Source: Palaemon carinicauda (lineage: Eukaryota > Arthropoda > Malacostraca > Decapoda > Palaemonidae). Taken from it: DNA of 64,000 nt. Location: NCBI RefSeq assembly GCF_036898095.1, contig NC_090763.1, positions 63,253,535 through 63,317,534 of the forward strand, given 5' to 3'. Position numbers and translations under genes: made by a program. Below, in pieces: positions 28,327-40,565 of the stretch. Below the pieces are notes generated by a model. It was not told the origin of the DNA. It ran no database searches and worked only from the letters and a program-made list of their open reading frames with translations. Every line of letters starts with the position of its first letter. Position 1 is the stretch's first letter.

Positions 28327-30060
28327 CTATGGGAAAGGGTCTATGCCCCAGATACATGATGAAATCAGTTTTCTGGGTTCGTGTTTCACCGTTGATGCGG
28401 CAAACACAAGGTCTCTACCGGTCCTTTTTTGACTTGAGAGAAAACCTATGAATCCATCACAAGGGTGGGACGTTACTAAAGGCCTGCACACGTTTCTTAA
28501 GCGGTTCTGACGATACAGAAAGGCGATAAGCTTGTCTTTCGTCTCCTGTTTCCTTTTCAAGGGATGGTTTGGCAAGTTTGGAAGGTTCTCGTTAAACTGC
28601 TGACCTGCTGTCTCCGGATCCAACTTCGACACGGAAAAGGTTAGATGTACTTCTTTCCACTTCTCCTCGCAGGTGGGCATAGCTAGAGACCTTTCTCTAC
28701 GATTGGGCAGGGTTTGCCCTCTTCGACTGCGCTTCTAACACAGTCTAGGGCTTTCCCTGAAAGGGAAGAAGGCTCATGAGGAAGGAGCAATGATGGTTGG
28801 ATGTTTCTTGTTCACTGCTGAGACTTTGGAGTTATTATATCCGGCCCCTTTCTGGGTCTTGGTAAGGATGGCTTGGGCCTTGTCATGTTCGAGGACAATG
28901 ACTTCCTTCGGTGTAGCCTCCTCGCGGGATGTAAGTTCATCTCATAGTCCCACGAAGCAATCTGGGTACGCTGAAAGCTGGACCAGAATTGAAGCTCTTC
29001 CAGGGGATTGGGTCCCAACTTCTAGGAGATATAAAGCTTCCTATTCAACCTGGGCATGTGTTTCGTTTAGCCCCAGGGGTTGGTTCGGAACAGTGAAGGA
29101 GGACATATTCTAGGGGGCTTAGCGGAGCCCCTGGAAGCGCCAGGGCGTTTCCTTCCCTGTACCTCTCTTTGTGATCTTGCTTATTCTCCTCTTGTTCCTT
29201 CCGGAACAGTGTCAGCATCTGCTGGATCGATTTTAGGAGCGTTTCGCTCCTCCCGAAATGTCTAGCCAGTTGGAGAGGTTGATGGCATAAGTTAATATGC
29301 CGGCACAGTGAGCTGAGGTACCTCAGTCATCGTCGAAACGGATCCTTCTTTCTCCATGGGTAGTTGAACCACTCCTTATGCAGGGCCTTCTTGCATTAGG
29401 TCCTGTCTGGTGTCAATGGACGCCTCTGACATCCGATCTTGGTTGATATCCAAGCCTTGCAGTGCCTGTTGATATCCGTGTCCACCGTCCGTTGGATAGA
29501 AGGGAGGCTGGACCTGTGCCTGAGGCACAAACGTATTCGATTGAGCCTTAAGGAACAGTAGACACTTCAAAAAGTTCTTCTGGAAGCCTCATACTCACCT
29601 TTGTTGGGTTTCCCTTGCTGTATCCCTCGACTCCATAGTGTCAGGAATGTCATTTACAAAGCCGTCGGTCAGGAAGGTCAAGCGATTGGAGTGATCTTTT
29701 GGGTCCCCGAACCTCAGGGATCCAGATACGATGCGGCAGGGGCATAAGACCCATGCATCGTATGCCCACAAGAGTTCTTACTCTTGTGGTTGAAGAGCAC
29801 CCCTGTACACTTCGCCATCGGCTTTTCCTGTAAGGAAGAGAAGGGTGAATGAGTATTAGGTAGTTCATATTATTGATATAATATATGCTAAAAATATGGG
29901 TTCCAGTACCCCAGGGATCCAAATACGATGCAGCGGGGAGCATGAGACCTGCACATCTCGCGGCCATAGAAGGTCCTACTTTTGTGGTTGCAGAACAGGG
30001 GTGCACACTTCACCTTGCCCTCCTTCTGTAAGGAAGAAAAGAGTGAAATGAGTATGGGGT
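28327..30060 (-). pseudogene. B1 Gag-like remnant
   Basis: This lies upstream of RT where DIRS ORF1 belongs. The segment at 28327-28680 is a 117-residue open piece, basic and helical in character (EEKWKEVHLTFSVSKLDPET). At 29690-30060 two diverged copies of a Cys/His-rich piece occur. Read in the appropriate frame each begins KC, has FNHKS or FCNHKS, and ends in I/L-x-P. This resembles, weakly, the N-terminal Cys motif of the A1 and A2 Gags. Frames are interrupted throughout. The assignment rests mainly on position and on the cysteine pattern. Confidence 0.5.
29690..30060 (-). repeat. Diverged tandem duplication in the B1 Gag region
   Basis: The segments 29690-29855 and about 29895-30060 align end to end (CCAGGGATCCAAATACGATG versus TCAGGGATCCAGATACGATG, both ending in TCTGTAAGGAAGA-type sequence). 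The unit is about 205 bases with many substitutions, so the duplication is old. Confidence 0.75.
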
Positions 30061-31989
30061 AATTTATTATACTGATAATTATTCACATGTAGTAAATGGT
30101 AATCATTACTATTATAATTATAGCTTAGGATAATAAGCTAGAAAGGAAATAGGAAAGACACATATTTGTTTCCTGTCCAGGCAATTGCTGTGACCTGCCT
30201 CAATATTATTTTAAAATTTCCTTATTAGGGAAATATAGGGTGGAATAGCTCTCGTACGTAGAGCTGGAGTCAGTATATACTAGCACTAACTCTCCCACAA
30301 GTGAATATTAATACTGTAGGGTAAAGATTTTTATGTTCTGATGATCTAGGATACATCAGAATGTTGAAGGAATACTTCACTTCAACATTTGCTTAGTGGT
30401 CTCAACAATGGACTGTGAAAGGACACAGAATATGTTGGAAAATCATACTACTGTATATTATATACTGTAGTTTTCTAACTGCTGTATTTCTATACTGCAG
30501 GAATACTGGCTACTGTATAGTCTTATGCTGTAGTCCTGTCAGCATACTTCCGGCTAGGCTAGTACCAGGCGGCACTAACCGACAGAGAAAGAGAAAGAAT
30601 GGATAGAAGGGCTACCGTATTATTATAGTTTAGTACAATGATAAGGGTTGTAGGGACTACTGTCTCTAGTGCCTTCTTTCCAGAATGAGGATTCAAATGG
30701 AAGGGGAAAGAATGTATTCATTCTAGCTTCCATCCAGCCAAAATATCTGTTGCCGGCTGCACTACCGGTTACAGGGTTTGTGGATGGCAGTCCAAAAGAG
30801 GACTGCAGAATACTCAAAGCTATAATGGGTCTCCCACCGGCAGCTGTCATGGCCGGCACAACCTTTCCCGGAGCTTTGCTTCCATTAGGGGAAAGGTTGA
30901 AGCGGCAATCTAGCCGCCTTTGTAGGAGCCCGGCTGGCATTGTAATCAGCCCGGCAAGCGGGGAGATTGTAGAATACCGGCCACAGATGTTGTGACGGCT
31001 AGGACGTCACTAAAGGACAGAAGGGGAAGGGAAAGGGTCTTATATTTTTGCATAGAAAGAAGGCGGCATGTCTGCCTTCTACTCAGCAACAAAACAAGGA
31101 AACGCAGTTTCCTGTGCCAGCACCGTCTTGGGCGGCAGAAGAATAACGATTCCTCAGCCTAAGACATTGCTGGATATAAGACATGTCTTCTAGACCACAA
31201 GGGAGAAGGTGGTGGCAACTGTACTACCACTTTTGGTTATGGACTAGGGAAGCCGGGCTCCCTATGCCGTCAACTGTGAAATCGGCAGGGGAATGACTAA
31301 TCCTCCATCGGTAGTTGCCGACAACAAGACTGAATACTGAGTTACTGTCTTAATTCAAAGCCGGGATACTCATCGGCAAAGAGGGTAGACAGAAACACTA
31401 TCTCAGTCAAGCCATAGAGTACATTACTCTATGGCAAGACCAAAGATAGGGTTGCTGCCTAATGGCAGCACTCAGAGGGAAGGAAAGTTTTATCCTTAAA
31501 TCTCTAAAAGAGACTAGTATCGAATTATTTTAGTAATTCTAGATGTGCCATCTCCGATTGAATTAATAAAAAGATACAAGAGGATAAACAGTGATAACGT
31601 TACTAAAGTATACTAAAACGCGTTAGGATCGTCTAACTCAAGTCGGGATCTCGGCTACGCTACAGAAGAGGAAATATTACATGTGTAATCTTATCTTCAC
31701 TAGTATAATTTGCCTAAATAGCTATAATTCATTAAAGCTAAATACCGGGGACGTCTTACTACTAACTAAATAAAGCATTTATGGCGTACGACAGCGGTCC
31801 AAAATGGCCGCCTCCGGAGATGGCTCTGCTACGCTAAACACATCTAAATTATGCTAATTTAACTGTGAGAAGGTAGCCAAAAATTATACACATGAAAGAT
31901 TAAATACTCAACTGTCCAAGGGATGAAGATGCTGAAGATTGCATTGTAATAATCCATGTAATAGTAACAAAACCGAGAGCAGTTGGGAG
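30061..31989. other. B1 5' region (coding sense), CCGG-rich in part
   Basis: No protein-coding remnant is recognised between the Gag remnant and the right terminal repeat. Bases 30540-31380 contain many CCGG/GCCGGC motifs, unlike the AT-rich flanks. This is presumably the leader of the element, or an older insertion in it. Confidence 0.45.
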
Positions 31990-32335
31990 ATACACCGTGC
32001 ATAATTCGCTACTACAAAAGGAATATTACGCCATAGTAGTACAGGGAGGGGATTCCCCAGGTAACCTTGATAACGGCTCCCCTTCAATTTCGCCACTCTT
32101 CCCCCTCAAAGCGAAAACTCTAATTTGGGGTGAAGATAGCCATGTGTCATATCAAGAAATACTTCCCCTGATATTATGCGATATCCTTAAAAGTTATATT
32201 AAGGATACTCGCGCCAGGAATTAGAACTCTGGAAACCTGTGGTTAATTCTCTGGGAGTATCACTGTAACCAAATATCCCTTAGAAAGCTACCTAAAGGAA
32301 CCTTCCATCAGGACAACATGGCTGAGCCCCAAAAA
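31990..32335. repeat. B1 right inverted terminal repeat
   Basis: Reverse complement of 24035-24400 with scattered differences. The terminal block CCTTCCATCAGGACAACATG closes the element; the following AAAAAACAACTTTTT is probably flank or extension. Confidence 0.87.
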
Positions 32336-32751
32336 ACAACTTTTTAGAGAATCTTTTTAATTAGTACCAGTTTCATGTGGTCAAGAATTCTGACGTGAAT
32401 GAACAGATCAATTTTTTGACTATCATATCTTGGAAATGATTGAGGGTCAAGGTATTCAGACATAGGTGGTGATAGGAGATAGGCTACTGACAGCCAAACC
32501 ATGTGCCAGGATGTACGGTATATTGATGAGCAACTTATTGAGAAATGTGAACCTTAATTTGTTCCTATGTCCTTGTGATGAGTGCTTTATAATGTCTACA
32601 CCTTGAAGGGTTTGTGTTATCCTGCTACAATTACTTACCCGACTTCTAACCTTATGTTAGGATGACCATATCCTGGTGTATTAACCTAGGGTATTTTGCA
32701 AGACATTCAACACTGAAATATTAGATAAAGCTAAGTGATGACAGTCTTATA

Positions 32752-32965
32752 TCATTATTATCATTAGCTCAAATACAACCCTAGTTGGAAAAGTAGGATG
32801 CTACAAGCACAAGGGCTTCAATAGGGTAAAATAGCCCTGTAAGGAAAGGAAGCCAGGAAATAAGTAAACTACAAGGGAAGTTATGATCAATTGAAATGGA
32901 ATATTTTAACAACTTTAACAACATTGAAATAAAGTAGATCTTTCATATATTAACTGTAAAAACTT
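32752..32965 (-). repeat. Dispersed retroelement 3' tail, copy 3
   Basis: Reverse-complement orientation. ATTATTATCATTAGCT is followed by ACAACCCTAGTTGGAAAAG and ACAAGGGCTTCAATAGGG, matching the end of 52270-52872, then a longer AT-rich extension. It directly precedes a 60-bp minisatellite. Confidence 0.8.
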
Positions 32966-32998
32966 AAAAGAAAAAAAAAACAAGAGGAATAGGAATAA

Positions 32999-33376
32999 GG
33001 TAGTGTGCCTGAGTGTATCTCTAGCTAGTATATAGCCTACTGGCTTTTCTGATGGCTCATAAGGTAGTGTGCCCGAGTGTATCTCTAGTATATAGCCTAC
33101 TGGCTTTTCTGATGGCTCATAAGGTAGTGTGCCCGAGTGTATCTCTAGTATATAGCCTACTGGCTTTTCTGATGGCTCATAAGGTAGTGTGCCCGAGTGT
33201 ATCTCTAGTATATAGCCTACTGGCTTTTCTGATGGCTCATAAGGTAGTGTGCCCGAGTGTATCTCTAGTATATAGCCTACTGGCTTTTCTGATGGCTCAC
33301 AAGGTAGTGTGCCTGAGTGTATCTCTAGTATATAGCCTACTGGCTTTTCTGATGGCTCATAAGGTAGTGTGCCTGA
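32999..33376. repeat. 60-bp minisatellite, about 6.3 copies
   Basis: Units of exactly 60 bases from 33061 to 33360, nearly identical (C/T variants in GTGCCCGAGTG versus GTGCCTGAGTG), plus a first unit with a 4-base insertion (CTAG) and a partial last unit. Because 60 is divisible by 3, both strands show 20-residue repeat frames, which are not evidence for a protein. Confidence 0.95.
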
Positions 33377-36300
33377 GTTAACATTATTGTTAACCAGATA
33401 ACTGAAGGCTAATGCCTTCTTAAGGCTTGGTTTCAAGGAAACCAGCGTGAAGAAAAGTTACACTCGGAAACACTTGCTTTATAGAAATTTTGCCAATAAA
33501 TATAAAGAGCTACCAATTGAAGAGTGTGCCGGTATAGTTTGTGCTTTGAAAATCCTTATCCTTCCTACATGAACCTGTTAGTAGGTTTTCTATCAATAAC
33601 TTCATTTGCAGTTTGTAGGTTTTCTATCAATAACTTCATTTGCATTTGATGAAGGAACACCAATATTGATATCATACTCGTTTACAAACCTTTACTCTTT
33701 TATAACCGGAAAATATCTTCAACAGATCTGGAACGGCCGTTGAAATTCTTAACAACAAGGTGAATTCTGGCGAATATTCCTGCTCGTCGTCTTGTTGGAA
33801 AATTCACTTTTGTCATCGGCTGCAGTGTGTACTTGTGTATTATGGTAACTTATTCAAAGGGTTTGATCTTTTTATTTTCTTAATTTTCATTAAATGAATG
33901 TTGGCTGCTGTTGTGTATGATGGATGTGAATAAACAAGGGTTTCGTACTTGTTGGGGAAAGGGTGGACGTTGTAACCGGTTAGTGGCAAAGTTGGCTGTT
34001 GATCCACATTCACCCAGCGTTGCTCATAGTCATCCCCGTGTTCCATGTGCAAATCATGGCCTTCTTTGCAGTTGCAGAAGTATGCTTTGAAGGTGAAGAA
34101 TACAGGTAGGCCATCTACAGTGTCTGTACAGTATTAGCCATGCCAAAGAAGACATTGAGGAGGTCTTGTTACTTTTTTTTTTTTTTTTCTCCTCGAGTGA
34201 GACTTGCTGCTCCCCTGAATTGGTGCTGTTCTCAAAGATGGGCATGTTGGCTTCAGAGTAGGATGTGACCCTGGTTCTCAAGGCTGTTAACTGTACCGTG
34301 TTTGAGCCTTTGAAAAGGTTTTCTCAAGACTGTCTTTAAGCTAGCCATAGCATTGGTGAAAAGTTAGCAATTTGCTTGGTCTCTTATTTAGTCACCCATG
34401 CAGAATGGTGGAAGGGGGGTCTCCTTTAGTTTTGTGGTAGAGTTCCTGGTCGAAACTCTTGAATTTTTTGCTTCACGACCCTAGGTTCAAGACCTTCTCC
34501 ATCCACTCGCTACACAGTGTCTGGTGGGAATCAAGAAGAGATGATTTTGTGTCCTGTGATGGCTATGAGGAATTACTGAAGGAGATCCGACTTTTCAGGC
34601 TTGTCGGCGACTGTTCTTTATCACTGGCAGAACCAATTAAGAAGTGTCAAGGAACATTATATCTTATAGCTTCATGAGACTTATCCGTAAAGCTTACTCC
34701 TAGACAGCCAAGAGGGTCAAGGTGCCAGTTTGGACCAGGGCTAATAGATTTTGATATAAGCCCCACCCTTGCCTTTAAGAGGAATCTTGCAGTTGGCGAG
34801 ATGTTGAAGGCAAAGGTATGGAAATACCAGACCACCATCACTGCCCTTTACCTGTGGGAGTGTACCCGCAAGCCCCTCAAAATCTCTTTTTTTTTCTTGG
34901 TCCTGTGGTGGCTGCTCAAGTTGTGTAGCCAGCCCAGCTCCTACACTGGACAGGAAACTTGTCTATGGTAATGTGTAAATAGAATTCTGGAGTTAAAGGT
35001 AGGCTAGAATGCTTAGTGGTCTGGCATTGAAGAGTGCAGTAAGGTATTGGGATGGGCTTGGTGACTTGTAATGAAAAAGAACCTTGCCATGTATTGATGG
35101 AAATACTCCTTGCATATACCAGGCCTCTTGATCCATTCCTTGACATCTCTGCACAAACTTTCAATGTTTTAAGTGTGAATATCACTGTTCTCAAGAGAAC
35201 ACAAACTCTACAGAGTGATTCACAGTCAGGGGTCTTACCTGTGCAAATATTGGTCTTGGGGTAAGTGGCTCACTGACCAGAGTAAGTGATTGATCCTGGT
35301 CACAAGGGTGAAAAACTGCTCTTGTTTTTCTAGGGGACAGACACATGCCTTGAAATACAGCCTCTTAACATATGTCTTGTACGAGTGATAAGTGTCTTGT
35401 CAATCTCACATGAATGGCAGGGCCTTGGATTAAACTTGGTTCTTAAACCAATTGTTTATTAATGTGGAGCAAGAAAGTTGCCAATCTGCTGAAGACTTTT
35501 AAAGGAAAGCCATGATTGTCAGAGCGTGGTCTCCGTTGTGATAAAGAAGATTATTAACGAGCAAATTTTTCAAGGGTTAGATGTGTGTTTATTAAAAGAA
35601 TATTCTCTTATCCCAGTGAGTAAAAACTCCAGATATTTCTTGGTTTTCAAAAAAAAAAAAAAAAAAATTTAACTCCTCCTCCACATGTGTTGTTCATCCC
35701 TTGGCAAACATTAAGTTACCACAGTTTTGGACATTACACACAATTAGGCATGACATTATGCCTATGTAATAGTTTATCAGTAGACATTTCATTTATGAAA
35801 TACTAGTGAATAATGGTGTACTGTACTGTAATTTGTATGGTTGCAACTAGGACACATCATACATGGGCTATAAAGTCAGGAGAACTGTTTGAGAAGGCAA
35901 TTTAGGAGAATATACTCTGAAAAGATAGGTAATTGGACAAAAAAGACGATGATTACAAATAATGTAACAGTAAAGTCAGCGCTGTTTTGGTCATTGACGA
36001 GATAGGCGATGATCGGTAATTTTTTCATGATTGCTCATTGTTCACAGGTTCTACCTATAAGAGGAAAATTAGAAATTAAAGTGAAACTTCATTTGTGGTT
36101 AAATTCACATACAGTATTGTAAAGTATAAGAAAATGATTTGGATAAAAGTGTTGAGAGGTGTAGTGCCATTGTATATCCAAGTGATGTTACTGTTAATTT
36201 TGTGTTTCCGTTCAAGATTGCCATGAATTTACAACAAAACTATTCCACAGTAAAGGAAGTTTACCATTCTTTAACAGCTTCCGTTCAAGGAACACCTTAA

Positions 36301-36419
36301 AGGCATCTGGAAAGAAACTTAATATATAAACAAATGCACTGTACATCCCTTTGAAGATATAGCCCAGGGGGGGGGGGGGTTTAATGAGCTGTAGGCATTA
36401 TTTGAGGGTTTTGCAGCAT
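33377..36419. other. Unassigned stretch with a small 34-bp duplication
   Basis: A 34-bp tandem pair lies at 33581-33648 (GTAGGTTTTCTATCAATAAC block). No coding region is recognised in the remainder. A tRNA-like pair of boxes at 34428-34495 was considered and not called. Confidence 0.45.
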
Positions 36420-36612
36420 TTTGTCTGCCCCTAGCTGCACTTGCTTTACATCCTTCTACTTTACTATCTTCTTTTCCTTAGTTTCTTGCTGACCAACCTC
36501 TTTCAACTTCTACATCTTCGTCCACCTTGGGTCTTACCCTAAAAGCAATTGGATACTGGAGAGCCTCATAGGCCCCATTGCTGGGCTATGCTGTATAGCC
36601 CAAATCCATTAA
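36420..36612 (+). repeat. Dispersed repeat with GCTGGGCTATG block, copy 1
   Basis: A pyrimidine-rich stretch followed by CCTCATAGGCCCCATTGCTG and GCCCAAATCC resembles 54390-54515 (CCAGTGCTGGGCCATATGG, then GTGCAAAT). Two diverged copies of one interspersed family; the type is uncertain. Confidence 0.5.
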
Positions 36613-39057
36613 TCCAACAATTTCTCAGACATGTTTACAGCCTCATAAAGGAGGAGACTTTAAACTTTGTATCAATAAAGTAATAAGGTAATAAGGAATC
36701 CTTCCTTGTCTGATAAACATTTGGACCCACAATCTGCTTATGAAACCTAGCTGCCCCTCTCTTAGTGTCAGGCTCCTTTTGCACCACAAGAGTTTGGTTA
36801 AACTAAGTTTAAATTTGCCTACTAAATCCTGTATTATGAATGTCTTACACAAAGACTTGCCAGCAAGAGACCATATTATAAGGTTCAACATCACTAATGC
36901 CAGTCAACCTTTTATCAACTAGTGAGAGATTTTTATTAAATATCCCAATAAATGTAATCCCTAATAGTGGCTACCTCAACTTCCAAAGGGGTACACTTAT
37001 CAAACCTTGTGAAACTCGCTGAATTAGGAAAATTAACATATTCCTTCATTCTGACATGAATTGTGTATATGAGGAAAAGACTACTGTACTTTTTAAAATG
37101 TCATTCAAGGAAACAATTTTATCCTTAAGCCAAATTTAGAAACAGGCCCAACGCATAAGCGAAACCATACATTCATGGACAACAGGGTGACATGCCGTGT
37201 AGAAAGTAGAGTAAGGGTAAATAAATACTATACTGAGGAACTCTGTATTAATACCCTTCTGTTTATAACCACATCTAGAAGTACCATTATGCAGGGGAAA
37301 AATTATAGCCTGCCTGCCCTGCCTTGCAAGTTTTCCCATGGGTTTTAGCAAATTTTTCAAAATGGCAAAATATTAAATCTGGTTTTGAATTTAAAGCTAG
37401 TCTTGAACAATTAAGGGATTTCAACAAATGCCCGGTACTGAAAAAACTGTCAAAACAAACTATGGTACTTAACATGGGTAAAGGTGAAGTAGCAACGTCA
37501 GTTATGTTGAATCAACAACAGTCACTTGCGAAACACACCTAACAAAATAAAAAATGACTTAGCGGGCAAGTCCAAAACAGAAGGATGACCTGGAGAGCGC
37601 GAGTAGTGGGTGTCGGTGGAGTAGTCCAACTGTATTCTCTAGGGCCTGTCACGGCCCTCCCCTTTGATGAAGGGATTATCTAAATGGAAGACAGCCTGTG
37701 AATAGTGGTTTACACACGCCCTTATTTAATACACGACACCAACAAGGTGTTCGCGCGAGGGTTTGTCCTCTGCATTCCATGCTTTTATCTTTCTCTAGTA
37801 TATTTGGAAGATTTATATTAGAAAAGTGTAAAGAAGGACCCTTTTCACCGGCCGTCATAGATCGACCCAGAAATAACTATTATCTTGAAATTGATCTGTT
37901 AGGAACATTATTGATATTTTTATTTTCTAAAAATACAGTACAGTACAACAGTAATTCAAAGCAATTATCACCTGATTTTTGCAAAACAGTTGCTATTTGA
38001 AGGAACTAATTATAAATTTAAAAACATATAGCTAGAAAGACACTACCATTAGACTAACTATGCAATTTTAAAAGCATTACCTGCAATGATAATTAAGACC
38101 TGAAAAGATCGTATAGGATGGTGATGGTTAGCACTTATTGACTAATCAAGGAAACTAAGAAAAACATTGTAGTCATTATTAAGAGGCAAAGTAAGTGTGT
38201 ATGAGTTGGGGCGATTCTAACTGCAAATGTGAGGGACCCATATCAGTACAGTCTAGCAAAGTTATTTCATACTCGTTACAGTACTTTTTTTCATGTAGCA
38301 AAGTTACCTTTCTTAAATTGAAAATATGAATTGGACTTTATGATCCAGGGAGGTTTGCTTATTTATACCAGCACTTTTGATAAGTGTGACTGGGTAGAGC
38401 CAGTATCGCAAAGCTTGGTAACATTATTACAGATCCCTGAAGCACAATGTACATTGCTCTTGATAGTTGGTAAAAGATTGTTAGGTTGGTAGAGCAAGTT
38501 ATATTTATAGTTACTATAAACAACATAACAACAATACTGTGTTTTCTATGAAACTCTAGGTCCAGCCCTACACAATCACTCATAAAATACCTGCATTAGC
38601 ACTGCTGTAGAATCTTTATCACATGAGAATATACGACAACCCTATTACATCTTCCCACACAGAACTACGTCCAGTTGATAAATTTGATTATTTCGTCACA
38701 ATTGGGAAAAAGTGTCTTTGATGACTGTGGAGTTAGCTAGAAAATTCCCACTGCATAGGGCTTTCTCAATTCTGAGATGGTGGGAAACACTGATACCAAC
38801 TTAGTGAAAACCTTTTTATCTCTTAACCCTCGTGCATTGTAGTCGGTATTCCTGAAACTCTTGATTGGTCTTGGTTCCGACCCCATAAATTTATGAATCC
38901 AAAACAGTAGAAAAAGAGGACCTTTTAATAGAAGTACTTAACGTTAAATGTTTGACTAACAGTATAGGTAATTACAGTAACACGTGCAGGCATTTTTGTC
39001 ATGGTACAGTAATGCCTCACAACATGAAATTAATTGGTTCCATAATGGCTTTCGTAA
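36613..39057. other. Unassigned stretch, possibly decayed repeats
   Basis: Several open pieces of 60-100 codons occur on both strands, but none has a recognisable motif or splice context. A GC-richer patch at 37560-37760 is not identified. Confidence 0.4.
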
Positions 39058-39479
39058 TGTGATTTATTTTTTGGGCTCAAGCCATGTCGTCCTGATGGAA
39101 GGTTCCTTTTGGCAGCTTTCTAAGGGATATTTAGCTACAGTGATACTCCTAGAGAATTGACCATAGGTCTCCAGAATTCTAACTCCTGGCGCGAGTATCC
39201 TTAAAAATTTTCTTAAGGGTATCGCATAATATCAGGGGACATATTTCTTGATACGACACATGGCAATCTTCACCCCAAATAGTTATCGCTCTGAGGGGAA
39301 AGAGTGGTGAAATTGAAGGGGAGCCGTCAAGGTTACCCAGTGGATCCCCTTCCTGTATTACAACAGGGCCCAACATGGCTACCCATTCCTTGTAGCAATT
39401 AAGCATGGTGGCTACAGATAGAGTAGTTTCGGGTGGGGATTGTTACGTGTGTACACTCCTTTTCTTCAAAAGGAGGGCG

Positions 39480-39580
39480 GATCCATCAGGACGACATGGC
39501 CATCTCGCCCAAAATTAGATTTTTTGCTTTGCTTCAAAATCCGTTTTTTGGGCTCAAGCCATGTCGTCCTGATGGAAGCT
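39480..39580. repeat. B2 internal complementary region
   Basis: Same two-part structure as in B1. CCATCAGGACGACATGGCC is followed by a GCTTTGCTTCAAAATCCG block, then at once by GGGCTCAAGCCATGTCGTCC. The two halves are complementary to the two kinds of element terminus. Confidence 0.78.
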
Positions 39581-40068
39581 TACCAGAGAATTACTTGAAA
39601 GTACTATATCTGTGGGTTTGTTTGAGTGCCTTTAACCTTGAGTCAGCTTCTATGTGGTCATCTAGACCACCTAATATATGACAGTACCATTATTCGTCAT
39701 ATTCGCTAAGCTTGGAACAATCTCAGGGCTTCCTGGCCCCTGCAGGGAAATTGTTACTTGACTGTAGAAGCGAAAAGGTTTGTATATATGATGGAAGAAA
39801 TGTAATTATCTTACTATAATTATGTTCACATGTATTGGCACCTTCAAGTGTTTACCTTATTTTGAGGAAAATAAGTCAGAAACTCTAATTTTATTCAGCT
39901 ACTTTTGCAGCTACTTTTGGGGCGAATAAGACGCAAATAAATTTCTTCATTTATTTGTATGGACAACATAAATGTAACAACTAATCTATTAAAATAGAAT
40001 CTTATACTGTACAGCTAACATTTTAAAGGTACATATAATTTATCACTTGTAAGGGAAGAAATATATTA

Positions 40069-40089
40069 GTTATGATAGCCACTCAAAAT
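40069..40089 (+). repeat. 21-bp target duplication, left copy (A1 in B2)
   Basis: Starts GTTATGATAGCCACTC and is identical to 49338-49358. The related uninterrupted element B1 has one diverged copy at about 25052-25068 (AATGATGCCACTCAA), which marks the pre-insertion site. Confidence 0.85.
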
Positions 40090-40163
40090 AAAACTTTGTT
40101 TTATCATAAAAACTCCATTTTTATGAATACAGTAGAACTTACCTGGCAGTTATATATACATAG
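40090..40163. repeat. A1 left terminus: 29-bp repeat plus inverted repeat
   Basis: Bases 40090-40118 are identical to 49309-49337 in direct orientation and contain the palindrome TTTTATCATAAAA (40099-40111). Bases 40119-40163 pair with 49273-49308 as an inverted repeat, except for a 6-base insertion (AGTAGA). Confidence 0.88.
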
Positions 40164-40565
40164 CTGATTAACACACTTGGAGGAGGGTGATAGACAGTGA
40201 ACATCGTTGGGGAAACAACCAAAAAAGCTGTAGGATAAATAAACACCTTGATTCCTTACCTGCTAAGGTAGCTGACTTCAAAGGTTCCTGCCTCTTGAGT
40301 CGCTTTCCCTTAGGAGTGTCAGCCGGGATGTGACCTGCAGTGCTGAAAACACTCAATCGAGTCTGTCAACGGGGTGAGACCAACAATCTGACTAGACTTC
40401 AGGACTACCTATTGCCCAAAATAAAAACTGCGACCTTACCAAACCAACCACCTAACATTTGCAAAGTAGATGAAAATTATCTAACTAGACTGGGGTGACT
40501 GTACACAAGTCGAAGTCCTCAGACAACCAATAAAAATACACCAACCTATTCACAAGTAAACAAAA
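40164..40565. other. A1 3' untranslated region (coding sense)
   Basis: This lies between the recombinase remnant and the left terminus. No open frame or complementary region is seen in it. Confidence 0.5.

Larger units (their letters stand above)
24035..32335 (-). mobile_element. Element B1: degenerate DIRS-like YR retroelement
   Basis: About 8.3 kb bounded by inverted terminal repeats (24035-24400 and 31990-32335), with an internal complementary region at 24477-24568. On the - strand the order is Gag remnant, reverse transcriptase, RNase H, tyrosine recombinase. This order, the inverted termini and the internal complementary region together define the DIRS order of retrotransposons, which replicate through a circle and integrate by tyrosine recombinase. 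Frameshifts and stops disrupt every gene, and active-site residues are altered in all three enzymes, so this is an old inactive copy. Element B2 is its closest relative here. Confidence 0.88.
39058..40089 (-). mobile_element. Element B2, 3' part (split by A1)
   Basis: Matches the 3' end of B1 (24069-25060) in order and orientation. The terminal repeat is at 39058-39410 (CCTGATGGAAGGTTCC, CTGGCGCGAGTATCCTTAA) and the internal complementary region is at about 39480-39580. Next comes the segment starting TTACCAGAGAATTACTTGAA (B1 at 24570). The B1-like sequence stops at 40089 and resumes at 49338 after element A1. It contains no coding domain of its own. Confidence 0.85.

Noticed and set aside
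30669..30995. A + strand gene of 108 codons in the B1 leader
   Set aside because: It lies in the non-coding leader of B1, opposite to the element genes, with no family or splice support.
33052..33381. 20-residue repeat protein in the 60-bp minisatellite
   Set aside because: Open on both strands because the period is divisible by 3; no start, domain or splice context.
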